A stretch of 13,555 bases of DNA from Promethearchaeota archaeon (GCA_016839845.1 JAEOTL010000084.1:1-13555); one strand, 5' to 3'. Positions 1 to 7,010 are shown, counted from the first letter of the stretch. Translations and numbers: made by a program. The notes: generated by a model from the sequence alone, not told the origin.

Positions 1-1
1 A

Positions 2-139
2 ATTGAATTATTATTATCTATTACTGCTCGAAATTTTTCGAGGAGTGCATTTTCCGTGTTTTCTGAACCAGCTCTTCTACGTCGAATTTTTAACCATCCT
101 ACAAAAATTGTATTATTATGCTACTTATTTAATCAATAA
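2..139 (+). CDS. Possible 3' end of an unidentified gene cut by the left edge
   Basis: A reading frame open from the left edge ends at TAA 137-139 and gives 45 residues. It includes a stretch RRIFNHPTKIVLLCYLFNQ at the C-terminus that has a plausible helical look. Third positions are strongly A/T, as in the real genes here, whereas the longer overlapping frame from position 3 is GC-richer at third positions and reads as low-complexity Leu/Tyr/Ile. However, the minus strand is also open across 1-120, shares the same wobble positions and has more purines at first codon positions, but lacks a start codon. The strand is therefore not settled, and no family is recognised. Confidence 0.25.
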   Translation: MELLLSITARNFSRSAFSVFSEPALLRRIFNHPTKIVLLCYLFNQ

Positions 140-247
140 TATTGTTATCTTAAATCTTTATCTGAAAATAATTATTAATCAATACTTTTTAACGGATATA
201 AAAGATTACCCTCCCTTAATGACATAATTTTTGAACAGATTCTTAAT

Positions 248-427
248 TCACTCTAATTCTGAATCTAAAAGATAAGTATCATCTTTTTTAGTGTACGTTG
301 TAGTTGAACCGAAGTTATTTCGGACGGTATATTTATCTCCTTGTACATCTAATATTTCAATTGAATAAGAGAGTCTCCTCTTATTTAATATGTCATCAAC
401 AATTCTTTTTTCTTCTTTGGGATCCAT
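248..427 (-). CDS. Small hypothetical protein, 59 residues
   Basis: ATG at 427-425 reads leftward to TGA at 250-248, giving a 59-residue soluble, charged protein that starts MDPKEEKRIVDDILNKRR and ends DTYLLDSELE. The N-terminal third looks like a basic-acidic helix. The middle (IEILDVQGDKYTVRNNFGST) has the alternating pattern of beta strands and could form a small barrel or hairpin. No cysteine pairs, membrane segment or known motif are visible. There is no Shine-Dalgarno upstream; an A/T-rich promoter-like stretch lies at about 445-480 on this strand. The composition argues for a real gene rather than chance, but I cannot name a family. It stands alone, with the glycosyltransferase starting 328 bases away in the opposite direction. 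Confidence 0.5.
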   Translation of the reverse strand: MDPKEEKRIVDDILNKRRLSYSIEILDVQGDKYTVRNNFGSTTTYTKKDDTYLLDSELE

Positions 428-754
428 AATAAGGTATTATTATTTGCTTCAAAAAAATTTTATTATTTTGAAAAATAAATCACACTTTTCATAATAGTAT
501 GCATATAAGATCTTGCAGACTCACTGAAGAATTAATGATCTGATCACGCAAATAACAGTCAGATTGATAAAATGGCTGGAATTTTGGCTCCCAAATGAAA
601 ACTGAAAGGCTCTCAGAATAATTTTTCTAAGAATTGAGTTTAATTTTTCGTTTTATTAAAAATCTGAGTTTTTTTTAATAAATATATTTTTATATAGATA
701 CATGTTTAATTAAATTATAAACATTAAAACTTATCCTTATATTTCGAAATTAGC
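428..754. other. Intergenic spacer between divergent genes
   Basis: This 327-base stretch separates the small minus-strand gene from the glycosyltransferase. I see no tRNA, no convincing C/D-box RNA and no open frame longer than a few codons. It holds an eight-T run at 671-678 and A/T-rich promoter-like sequence at 680-720 leading to the rightward gene. The middle (about 500-620) is less A/T-rich than its surroundings and could be transcribed, but nothing in it identifies an RNA. Confidence 0.6.
705..713 (+). promoter_or_regulatory. Candidate TATA box for the glycosyltransferase gene
   Basis: TTTAATTAA lies about 42-50 bases before the ATG at 755. With the usual archaeal spacing of about 25 bases, transcription would begin near 735 and leave a leader of about 20 bases. 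Neighbouring A/T runs at 681-698 and 711-720 could serve equally well, so the exact box is uncertain. Confidence 0.3.
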
Positions 755-2005
755 ATGGTAAAACAAACGCTTGACATCGGATTTTTCACTAGTATGTATT
801 CTCAGATCAATGGTACAGCTATAGCATGTAAAAATCTTGCAGAATCAATTGCCAAACATACAGGACATTCAGTTCATGTTTATGCTCCTGGAATAGAAGG
901 AACTAATAATAAACCTAAAAACTTACATTTACATAATTTCTTTGGCGCGAAAATCTCACCAAAAACCGGATTTGTTCTAAGCTTTCCTATTCATAAATAC
1001 TTTTTCTGCTCACATGACTATCTAGATATTTCACATATCATGACACATGCTTCATTTGGAAGTATGGCAATTAACTGGTCCAAATATATAGGAATTCCGA
1101 TGGTAGGTACTCACAATTCTCCATTATCATTTTATACTTCTCAATATATACCTATTGTTGGAGGGCTCCTATCAAAAATGGATTGGATCTGGAGATATGA
1201 GCGACATGTTTTAGATAAATATGATCTAGTATCTGTTCCAACTAAGTCTAAAAAAGATCTACTCCGTAGACAAAGATTTAAGGAACCTATGATCTGTCTT
1301 TCTAATGGGATTAATGACAGTTATTTCACCGATGTGAGAGAAAATGGGATTAGGGATAAATACAATTTAGATAATAAAAAAATACTTCTTTATGCTTCAA
1401 GGCTTTCCCCTGAAAAACATCAGTTAAGTATTATTAAAACCTTCAGAAAAATCCATAAAGAGGTACCAAACTCACATTTAGTCTTGGTAGGAAGTGATGG
1501 ACCATCAACATCCCATATCCAAAAACTCATCAAGAAGAAACATTATAGAGATAATGTGTCATATCTGGGTCGCGTGCCCTTCACCGATTTACTAAAACTT
1601 TTCAATACCGCTGATTTATCATGTCTGTGGTCATGGATTGAGGCTGAAGGTTTGGTATTACTGGAGTCTATGGCACAAGGAACACCTTGTATTGGTGCTA
1701 ACAGTGTTGGAATCTCAGACGTTATAAAACATGGAAAAACAGGGTATCTAAGTCCTAATTTAGACGATTTTAAGAACAGAGTTGTAAAACTATTTAAAGA
1801 CGATGATCTTCGGATAAAAATGGGGAAAAATGCAAGGTTATATGCAGAAAACTATCGAATCAGCAAAGTTGCTAAAACTTGGGTAAAACTCTATAAATTT
1901 TTGATTAATGAACTTTACCCAATGCGATATAACAAAACAGATAGAAAAGATAGAGTAGAACTTGTTAAGGAATTTATACATAAATTGCCTATAGTTAGTT
2001 TTTAG
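755..2005 (+). CDS. GT4-family glycosyltransferase (GT-B fold)
   Basis: This is a 416-residue retaining glycosyltransferase that probably transfers a sugar from a nucleotide-sugar donor to a lipid or glycan acceptor at the cytoplasmic membrane face. Two Rossmann-like halves are visible. The N-terminal acceptor half (about 1-190) has GTHNSPLSFY at 118-127 and SNGIN at 183-187. The C-terminal donor half starts at about 208 with LLYASRLSPEKH, giving the conserved Arg216 and Lys221, then LVLVGSDGP at 242-250 and LGRVP at 271-275. The E-x7-E motif is Glu296 and Glu304 within EAEGLVLLESMAQGTP, the hallmark of GT4 donor binding. The length is typical and there is no signal peptide. The N-terminus resembles the alpha-glucosyl-diacylglycerol synthase group, but the acceptor cannot be told from sequence. 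It is monocistronic and convergent with the metalloprotease; only 12 bases separate the two stop codons. Confidence 0.93.
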   Translation: MVKQTLDIGFFTSMYSQINGTAIACKNLAESIAKHTGHSVHVYAPGIEGTNNKPKNLHLHNFFGAKISPKTGFVLSFPIHKYFFCSHDYLDISHIMTHASFGSMAINWSKYIGIPMVGTHNSPLSFYTSQYIPIVGGLLSKMDWIWRYERHVLDKYDLVSVPTKSKKDLLRRQRFKEPMICLSNGINDSYFTDVRENGIRDKYNLDNKKILLYASRLSPEKHQLSIIKTFRKIHKEVPNSHLVLVGSDGPSTSHIQKLIKKKHYRDNVSYLGRVPFTDLLKLFNTADLSCLWSWIEAEGLVLLESMAQGTPCIGANSVGISDVIKHGKTGYLSPNLDDFKNRVVKLFKDDDLRIKMGKNARLYAENYRISKVAKTWVKLYKFLINELYPMRYNKTDRKDRVELVKEFIHKLPIVSF

Positions 2006-2017
2006 TTTTAAATTTCG

Positions 2018-2764
2018 TCAAAAATTAAACTTTTCTCTAACCTTATTTAATTCTAATTCACAATTTTTGCATAATTTAAAAGATTTTCCGTCAATTTCCT
2101 CAATACTATTAGAAAATCTCATAACACAAGATTTTGTTTCACAGTGTTCAAAACCTAAAAGTAGATGACCAATTTCATGAATGACTTCTTTAATAACTCT
2201 TTGGAAGAATAGGATCATATTTTTTTGCCTTTTGTAAAACTGTTCTTTCAATTTAAAAGTCGATACTATGCAACATCTATGTTTTAGATGGGTTTCCCCA
2301 AATAAGAAAAAGATATTATCATCATTGCTGGAATAAATTGGCAAATCTGTAACTGCTATTATCATCCCAAGTTTTTCTTTTACTCTTTTATCTATTAAAA
2401 TTTGGTAAAACTTATTTGTAGGGTGAATACTTAATTCCTCATTGACTTTTTTTTGCTCCTTAAACTCCTTTTTGATTCCCTTTGAAAATAATTCTTTTGA
2501 GAAATCGAACTTTCCTAAATTCCTGACCTCAAAAAAAAATGAATCAAATGTTTGGTGAATGTGAGATTTGATTTGGTCAAATAATTTTGCATTAAAATCT
2601 CCATAAAATAATATACCTACATGGCAAGGTAAAATGAGTTGAGTTAGAGTCTCATCGTATAACTCAAACTCTTCAGAATAAGAAAGACCAATTCTTATTA
2701 CAAACTTTTTTAATTTCTCTTTATACTTTCTTATTCTATGTTCATACTTTCGTAATTTAGACAT
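2018..2764 (-). CDS. amzA: Archaemetzincin-like zinc metalloprotease
   Basis: This is a 248-residue protein with the archaemetzincin active site. HEIGH at 196-200 supplies two zinc ligands and the catalytic Glu197, followed by Gly204, His207-Cys208, Cys213 and Met215 (the met-turn position), then Cys232-x2-Cys235, which with the earlier cysteines should form the family's structural zinc site. The upstream block VTDLPIYSS at 138-146 and the FLFGE strand at 153-157 also match the family. Archaeal members I know are nearer 180-200 residues; this one has an extra basic N-terminal segment (about 1-25, Lys/Arg-rich, helical). The Met-to-Cys spacing is 16 residues where the published consensus has 17. 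No signal peptide is present, so it should act in the cytoplasm as an aminopeptidase-like or small-peptide protease; physiological substrates of the family are poorly known. It is divergent from the presenilin-like gene. Confidence 0.9.
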   Translation of the reverse strand: MSKLRKYEHRIRKYKEKLKKFVIRIGLSYSEEFELYDETLTQLILPCHVGILFYGDFNAKLFDQIKSHIHQTFDSFFFEVRNLGKFDFSKELFSKGIKKEFKEQKKVNEELSIHPTNKFYQILIDKRVKEKLGMIIAVTDLPIYSSNDDNIFFLFGETHLKHRCCIVSTFKLKEQFYKRQKNMILFFQRVIKEVIHEIGHLLLGFEHCETKSCVMRFSNSIEEIDGKSFKLCKNCELELNKVREKFNF

Positions 2765-2885
2765 TATTTCTTATACTCTAAAAATAGAAAAGAGTTTAGA
2801 TCCATTAATAATAGATATTTAAATCATTAATTGATTATATTATAAATTAACTTACCTTTTTAAATTTAAAATTAAACGGGATATT

Positions 2886-3920
2886 ATGGCAATAAATAAT
2901 AACAAATCAGAAGAGATGGAAATTGATAAAGATAAAGGAGAAAATTTCACAGATATCGACAATTCAGATGAAAATTTAGTTAAAAAAGAGACTATTCCTC
3001 ATTTCTTCCCTACTTATCGCGTGAGAAGGAATCTATATCCGATTCCTATTATATTAGTCGTTTTAATTGCGGGAATTTTATCATATTTAACATATGTAGA
3101 AGCAGGAGTTCGAATTGATGGAGGATATATCTCAGAAAGTGAATATGGCCCAATTGGGGGTATAATTAATGGAATAATTTATACTGCCCTTGCGGCGCTT
3201 TCAGCGTTCATTATCATCTTTGTGATTAAAAGGAAAGGCATTAATACACTAATGTACATTTTTGGGATTGGATTTGCAATTGTGGCTTTTTTCCAAACAT
3301 GGTTCTTTGGTGAGGTAATAATATATATAATTTTCAATATCCTTAATGATGCTAGATTTTTTTATCTCGTTTGGGCGGAGTTAATATTTTTTACAGCTGT
3401 AGGAACGGTTGTAATGATCTATAAATATTTCACATCTAAATCAATAAAAATCAAAAACTTTATAGTTCTGTATATAGGGCTTCTGATAGGTGCATCAATG
3501 GGTGTTCTCATGCCTCTCTGGACAACTCTTGCAATCTTGGTAGGAATATCATGTTGGGATTTGTTTGCGGTTCTCTATAAACGTGGACCAATTAAACAAC
3601 TAGTCGAAATAGTTTCAGCTCCAGAAGATGAAGATGCTACTGATATGACTGAAAAAATTAAGAGCGGAGAATATAAGTACGACACGTCCAAATTGGAAAT
3701 CGGGATTGGGGACTTAGCTTTCTATAGTATGCTTACTTCTAGTGCCCTAGTTCAAACAAGTAATGTTATTATTATGATTCTAAGTGCTATAGCTATTATT
3801 GCGGGAACGGGTATTACGATAATGGGATTAAAAAGGAATAAAATTCTTCCAGGACTACCGATATCCATATTTCTTGGAATAGGTACAATGCTATTATCAT
3901 GGTACTTATTCACTTTTTAA
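2886..3920 (+). CDS. Presenilin-like intramembrane aspartyl protease (A22 family)
   Basis: This 344-residue protein has about nine membrane helices after an acidic cytoplasmic tail (1-45). Both presenilin catalytic signatures are present. TM6 carries CWDLFAVL, with Asp225 at the place of the YD aspartate, followed by RGPIKQLVE (233-241), matching the GPLRMLVE that follows the YD motif in human presenilin. TM7 carries GIGDLAFYS at 273-281 (the GxGD motif, Asp276). TM9 starts with PGLPISI at 322-328, matching PALPISI. PLWTTLAILVGIS before Asp225 also resembles presenilin TM6 (PEWTAWLILAVIS), and FFGEV (140-144) sits where presenilin TM3 has YLGEV. The TM6-TM7 loop is short and acidic (245-270). 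Differences are Trp224 for Tyr and Gly323 for Ala in PAL. The likely role is cleavage of single-pass membrane proteins or signal peptides within the bilayer. The ATG at 2886 follows a TATA-like TTTTTAAA near 2857-2864, implying an almost leaderless transcript. Human comparisons are from memory. Confidence 0.88.
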   Translation: MAINNNKSEEMEIDKDKGENFTDIDNSDENLVKKETIPHFFPTYRVRRNLYPIPIILVVLIAGILSYLTYVEAGVRIDGGYISESEYGPIGGIINGIIYTALAALSAFIIIFVIKRKGINTLMYIFGIGFAIVAFFQTWFFGEVIIYIIFNILNDARFFYLVWAELIFFTAVGTVVMIYKYFTSKSIKIKNFIVLYIGLLIGASMGVLMPLWTTLAILVGISCWDLFAVLYKRGPIKQLVEIVSAPEDEDATDMTEKIKSGEYKYDTSKLEIGIGDLAFYSMLTSSALVQTSNVIIMILSAIAIIAGTGITIMGLKRNKILPGLPISIFLGIGTMLLSWYLFTF

Positions 3921-4025
3921 CAGTAATTCATTCTTTTATTAATTTTATAACAATTTCTTATTAGATCGATAATTTTTAATTATTCTGAATATGAATATTT
4001 CTAAACTGTAAGAGTGACGGAAATA

Positions 4026-5201
4026 ATGACAATTAGTACAATAACAGTAGTTGGAGCAGGAATGATGGGATGTGAAATTGCCCAAGTTGCTTTAATGGGT
4101 GGATATAATACTGTCATTTTGAATGATTTGACTAAGGAAAACCTTGAAAAAGCTCTGTATAAAATAAGGAAGGGATTGGAAAGGATTGAGATTAAAGGAA
4201 AATTAAATCCTGCTTATACTGTTTCTAGCTTGATTGATAACCTTGTTTTGGAACTTGATTTAAAAAAAGCAGTTACCAATGCAGAATTTATTTTTGAAGC
4301 AATCCCTGAAGTAATGAAGCTTAAAAAGGACCTTTTCGAAAAAATTGGCTCATTTTCTCAAGAAAATGCTATAATCGCGACAAACACATCTACCATGAGC
4401 ATTTCTGAAATTGCACAGGCATCAGGAAAACCAGAAAAAGTTATAGGGTGCCATTTTTTTACACCTGTAATCGTTCTACGATTAATTGAGATTATAAAAG
4501 GAAATAAAACTTCTGAAGAGACTGTTATGATCGCTAAGGAAGTATGTAATAAACTCCCTGCATTTCAAGGAAGAAGATATTTGCCAGTATTGGAAAAAGA
4601 AAGCCCCGGTTTCATAGTTAATCGAATAACGCTTTCTATATCCCTATATATGAAATGGCTTCTTGATTATTCAATAAAAAATAATATCCCCCTTGAACAA
4701 ATAGATGCAGATGCGGAATCCTTAGCTGAGATTGGTCCTTTTGAGAAGTGGGATTACTTGGGCCTTGATACAATATATAACTCTATGAAATACTTTTCTG
4801 AAGTCCTTTCTCCCGACTTTTTACCTTGTAAAACTCTAACTAGACTTGTGAATGAGGGACATCTAGGAAGAAAAACAGGGAAAGGTCTTTTTGAGTGGTA
4901 TCAAGGAAAACCTATTCTTTCAAAAACTAAAAAAGCAGGGTTATTTAATATCGAGCTTTTTATGGCTATTCAATTAAATGAAGGATGTAAATTATTAGAA
5001 GAAGGGATTGTAAAGGGATACAAAACAATCGACGATGCCATAATGGCAGGGATGAACATACCTGGACCATTTGGAGCTGGTAAAAGGAATTATACAAAAT
5101 GGACAAAGTTATTGCAGGATTTTACTGAAGAATCAGGGATGAATTATCTAAAACCATGTAATTTAATGAAATCGGGTAGTTTTATTACAATGAGAAAATA
5201 A
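4026..5201 (+). CDS. 3-hydroxyacyl-CoA dehydrogenase, NAD-dependent
   Basis: This enzyme oxidises (S)-3-hydroxyacyl-CoA to 3-ketoacyl-CoA in beta-oxidation or runs in reverse in butyryl-CoA-type pathways. Numbered from ATG 4026 (391 residues), the N-terminal Rossmann domain has GAGMMG at 10-15 and the acidic end of beta2 (ILND, Asp34) that selects NAD. NTSTMSISEIA (120-130) carries the substrate Ser, CHFFTP (142-147) the catalytic His143, Glu155 completes the dyad, and PGFIVNRI (194-201) carries the conserved Asn199. The first C-terminal helical domain follows (about 195-295, with GRKTGKGLFEW at its end). A second, degenerate copy of that domain occupies about 305-391 (EEGI...IDDAIMAGMNIPGPF), so the protein is longer than the 280-residue single-domain type. 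An in-frame GTG at 4014 would add four residues; ATG is preferred because the family begins just before the GxGxxG strand. No thiolase or hydratase is adjacent. Confidence 0.93.
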   Translation: MTISTITVVGAGMMGCEIAQVALMGGYNTVILNDLTKENLEKALYKIRKGLERIEIKGKLNPAYTVSSLIDNLVLELDLKKAVTNAEFIFEAIPEVMKLKKDLFEKIGSFSQENAIIATNTSTMSISEIAQASGKPEKVIGCHFFTPVIVLRLIEIIKGNKTSEETVMIAKEVCNKLPAFQGRRYLPVLEKESPGFIVNRITLSISLYMKWLLDYSIKNNIPLEQIDADAESLAEIGPFEKWDYLGLDTIYNSMKYFSEVLSPDFLPCKTLTRLVNEGHLGRKTGKGLFEWYQGKPILSKTKKAGLFNIELFMAIQLNEGCKLLEEGIVKGYKTIDDAIMAGMNIPGPFGAGKRNYTKWTKLLQDFTEESGMNYLKPCNLMKSGSFITMRK

Positions 5202-5210
5202 CCTCCTTAC

Positions 5211-5224
5211 AAAAACCTTTAATA
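5211..5224 (+). promoter_or_regulatory. Candidate BRE/TATA promoter for the membrane protein gene
   Basis: AAAAACC followed directly by TTTAATA matches the archaeal arrangement of a purine/A-rich BRE and TATA box. It sits about 54-67 bases before the ATG at 5278, so transcription would start near 5245-5250 and leave a leader of about 30 bases containing the Shine-Dalgarno AGAAGG at 5265-5270. Confidence 0.45.
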
Positions 5225-5277
5225 GATTTTAAGTCAATATAATTTTATTAGAAAATAATTTAAAAGAAGGTTCTCGA

Positions 5278-6321
5278 ATGTCTTTTATCAACGGACTCAA
5301 AATTTTTTTTAAAAGACCTATTTATGTCATAATTTTAATTTTATTTATCCTCTCTTGGTTTTTAATATTATTTGGTCGTACTTTCATCCCAATTCCAGGA
5401 TATGCTCTATTTGTCTTCTTTTTTATAGGAATTTTGGCAGGATTCAATTTCGTGTTAATTATTGTATCAATTTTTAAACCTATTAGGGAATTAAAGTATT
5501 ATTTGATAATTGCTATTTTTTTGATATCATTGCCAATAGTACTATTGTTTAAATCGATTCTAAATCTTTTTTATTTGTTTTGTTTAATAGCCAATCAAGT
5601 TTTAACCGCCTTTTTTGCATTTAAATTATGTATGGATTTATCTACGAGAGTCGATGACTTCCTTTATGACCATAAAAAGTCAAGAATCTTTACTCGATTA
5701 TTGGAATTTCTTTTCTTTGGATTCGTCGGATTAATGATTTTTCTTTTTACATGGAATGTGTTAAGAAGATTCACTCCAGGTATTGCTAAAAGTAGCGCAA
5801 ATATCTTTCGAATTATCTTTTGGGTAGATGTAATTTTAATAATAATCGTAGTCACAAGATGGGTCGTGATAAAGAAGTTAGCGGCTTACATAACTCTCTT
5901 TTTTATCCTAACTTTCTTTTATATCCTTTACATCATAATTGATATTGTTTCTGAAGTCCTCTTAGGTCCTTCAGGTTATGCGTGGTATATTTTTATCTTT
6001 GATTTAGTCTTATTTATGTATATCATAGGGTCGATTTTTGACAAGGTAGAGTATTTAGAAGGAAAATTGAAATATATTAAAGCAGAAACTATATCCCTTT
6101 TTGTAATTCTTATGAAACTTGTAGCTCAATATGTAAAACTCTTTCCTGTTACTCCAGGATTCGAGGCTCTAGATCTCTTAACGCGACAACTGTTTCTATT
6201 ACTGATTGTGTTTATAACGTTTATTGGCTGTGTTTTATTTTTTGGGATTCATTCAATTATAGTTCATAAAGAAGGAAAAAATAAAGATACGGAAGAAATA
6301 AAAGAATTAAATAAGGAATAA
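5278..6321 (+). CDS. Polytopic membrane protein, function unknown
   Basis: I do not recognise a family. The 347-residue product is almost entirely hydrophobic, with about ten membrane helices at roughly 14-33, 40-66, 72-91, 94-115, 141-162, 176-198, 201-227, 232-250, 272-290 and 304-327. The longest soluble parts are a short basic/acidic loop at 116-140 (containing DDFLYDHKKSR) and a charged C-terminal tail HKEGKNKDTEEIKELNKE. There are no ABC, MFS, protease or redox motifs and few charged residues inside the helices, so nothing marks it as a pump or enzyme. The start is supported by AGAAGG seven bases upstream of the ATG. The winged-helix gene follows 74 bases later on the same strand, separated by two hairpins. 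The A/T-driven Phe/Ile/Leu bias may exaggerate apparent helix number. Confidence 0.8.
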   Translation: MSFINGLKIFFKRPIYVIILILFILSWFLILFGRTFIPIPGYALFVFFFIGILAGFNFVLIIVSIFKPIRELKYYLIIAIFLISLPIVLLFKSILNLFYLFCLIANQVLTAFFAFKLCMDLSTRVDDFLYDHKKSRIFTRLLEFLFFGFVGLMIFLFTWNVLRRFTPGIAKSSANIFRIIFWVDVILIIIVVTRWVVIKKLAAYITLFFILTFFYILYIIIDIVSEVLLGPSGYAWYIFIFDLVLFMYIIGSIFDKVEYLEGKLKYIKAETISLFVILMKLVAQYVKLFPVTPGFEALDLLTRQLFLLLIVFITFIGCVLFFGIHSIIVHKEGKNKDTEEIKELNKE

Positions 6322-6370
6322 TTAATAATCCATGGCAACTGGTCATTTATTAATTGAGGATTTTTTCCTC
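6320..6370 (+). terminator. Two consecutive hairpins after the membrane protein gene
   Basis: The first has 9-base arms AATTAATAA (6320-6328) and TTATTAATT (6347-6355) with an 18-base loop, overlapping the last codon of the upstream gene. The second follows at once: GAGGA (6356-6360), a five-T loop and TCCTC (6366-6370). The T-run lies in a loop rather than after the stem, so termination is a guess; a leader structure of the winged-helix gene at 6396 is equally possible. A 13-codon mini-frame (6332-6373) overlaps both. Confidence 0.3.
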
Positions 6371-6395
6371 TAAATAGATATTATTGGATTAAGAA

Positions 6396-6686
6396 ATGTC
6401 GAATACAGAAAAAACTCTGAAGACCGGATTCGATAAGATAATTGATTACTACAATAGTAAACTTGAAGTAAATCATCCAGTTGCTATAGCAAAGGTTGTG
6501 GAAGATACTGGTTTCTCTTGGAGTTTTATAAAAAAAACATTAGCTAGGATAAAAGAGGAATATGACGGATTTCATTTTGAAAAATCTGGAAATACGTGGA
6601 TTACATGGAAAGACAGAGATCATATTATAAAAAAATTAGATGATACTTGCTCTCAATTTCTGGAAGACACTGATGAAGAATGTTAA
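6396..6686 (+). CDS. Small winged-helix DNA-binding-like protein
   Basis: This 96-residue soluble protein has the outline of a single winged-helix domain. Residues 8-21 form a first helix. HPVAIAKVVEDTGFSWSFIK (27-46) looks like a helix-turn-helix, with Gly39 in the turn and the recognition helix running to about 55. FHFEKSGNTWITW (59-71) has the strand-turn-strand form of the wing. A charged tail (72-96) ends in DTDEEC. It is probably a transcriptional regulator or a wH adaptor, of which archaea have many; the family name cannot be given. It lies 74 bases downstream of the ten-helix membrane protein and may be co-transcribed. No clear Shine-Dalgarno precedes the ATG. Its target is unknown; the palindrome 309 bases downstream at 6995-7010 is a testable candidate. 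Confidence 0.75.
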   Translation: MSNTEKTLKTGFDKIIDYYNSKLEVNHPVAIAKVVEDTGFSWSFIKKTLARIKEEYDGFHFEKSGNTWITWKDRDHIIKKLDDTCSQFLEDTDEEC

Positions 6687-6741
6687 ATTTATGAATTCTA
6701 TAACTATGGATCTCAATTCTTTTCCTCAATCCTGTTTTCTC

Positions 6742-6950
6742 CTATTTCTCAATTTCTTTAATCAAGGCCCTTCCAATAAGAACATCATTCTTTATAAAGA
6801 CATAATCCCACAGAAGTCCAAAGAGAAATGTTTTAATTTCCCCAAAAAATACCAGTCTTTGGAAATATTGATATTAGTATGAACTGAAAGGTAGACACTG
6901 ACTAAATGGTCATATATTCCAAATTTGTCTAATTTATTTTTGTAAAAGTA
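6742..6950 (-). pseudogene. Possible decayed gene, frameshifted, without a start codon
   Basis: Two overlapping minus-strand frames read like one protein broken by a frameshift. The first (6950 down to a TAA at 6794-6792) gives 51 protein-like codons including LDKFGIYDHLVSVYLSVHT and KDWYFLGKLK. The second (6873 down to a TAG at 6744-6742) continues with TFLFGLLWDYVFIKNDVL and ends IGRALIKEIEK. Joining them near the TTTTTTGGGG run (minus strand, about 6840-6850) gives a continuous soluble-looking segment of about 65 residues. No ATG begins either frame and I recognise no family. Chance remains possible at this length. Confidence 0.25.
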
Positions 6951-6980
6951 CTAAAAGCAATTATTAAAAACAATTATCAA

Positions 6981-7010
6981 TTTAACTTATTATAGTGTGA
7001 AGTTTCACAC
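6981..7010 (+). promoter_or_regulatory. Promoter with overlapping 16-bp palindromic operator
   Basis: A TATA-like element (TTTAACTTATTATA, 6981-6994) abuts the inverted repeat GTGTGAAGTTTCACAC (6995-7010), which has 7-base perfect arms around a 2-base centre. Transcription would be expected to begin at about 7013-7018, so the palindrome lies between TATA box and start site, a standard position for an archaeal repressor. The FrhB-like gene begins at 7043. The repressor and signal are unknown. Confidence 0.55.

Noticed and set aside
3..227. A 74-residue plus-strand frame at the left edge
   Set aside because: Third codon positions are GC-richer than in genuine genes here and the product is low-complexity Tyr/Leu/Ile/Asn; the other two frames in this stretch look more natural.
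490..620. A C/D-box RNA or tRNA in the first spacer
   Set aside because: ATGATC and CTGA look-alikes occur but not a full RTGATGA box with a correctly spaced D box and terminal stem; there is no T-loop GGTTCRA sequence or acceptor stem.
4014..4016. GTG at 4014 as start of the 3-hydroxyacyl-CoA dehydrogenase
   Set aside because: It adds only four residues before an in-frame ATG at 4026 that is closer to the Rossmann strand, and there is no ribosome site in front of the GTG; it cannot be fully excluded.
6640..6882. An 80-residue plus-strand frame starting inside the winged-helix gene
   Set aside because: It overlaps the established frame by 47 bases, has no ribosome site and an Asn/Phe/Pro/Ser-rich composition typical of chance reading.
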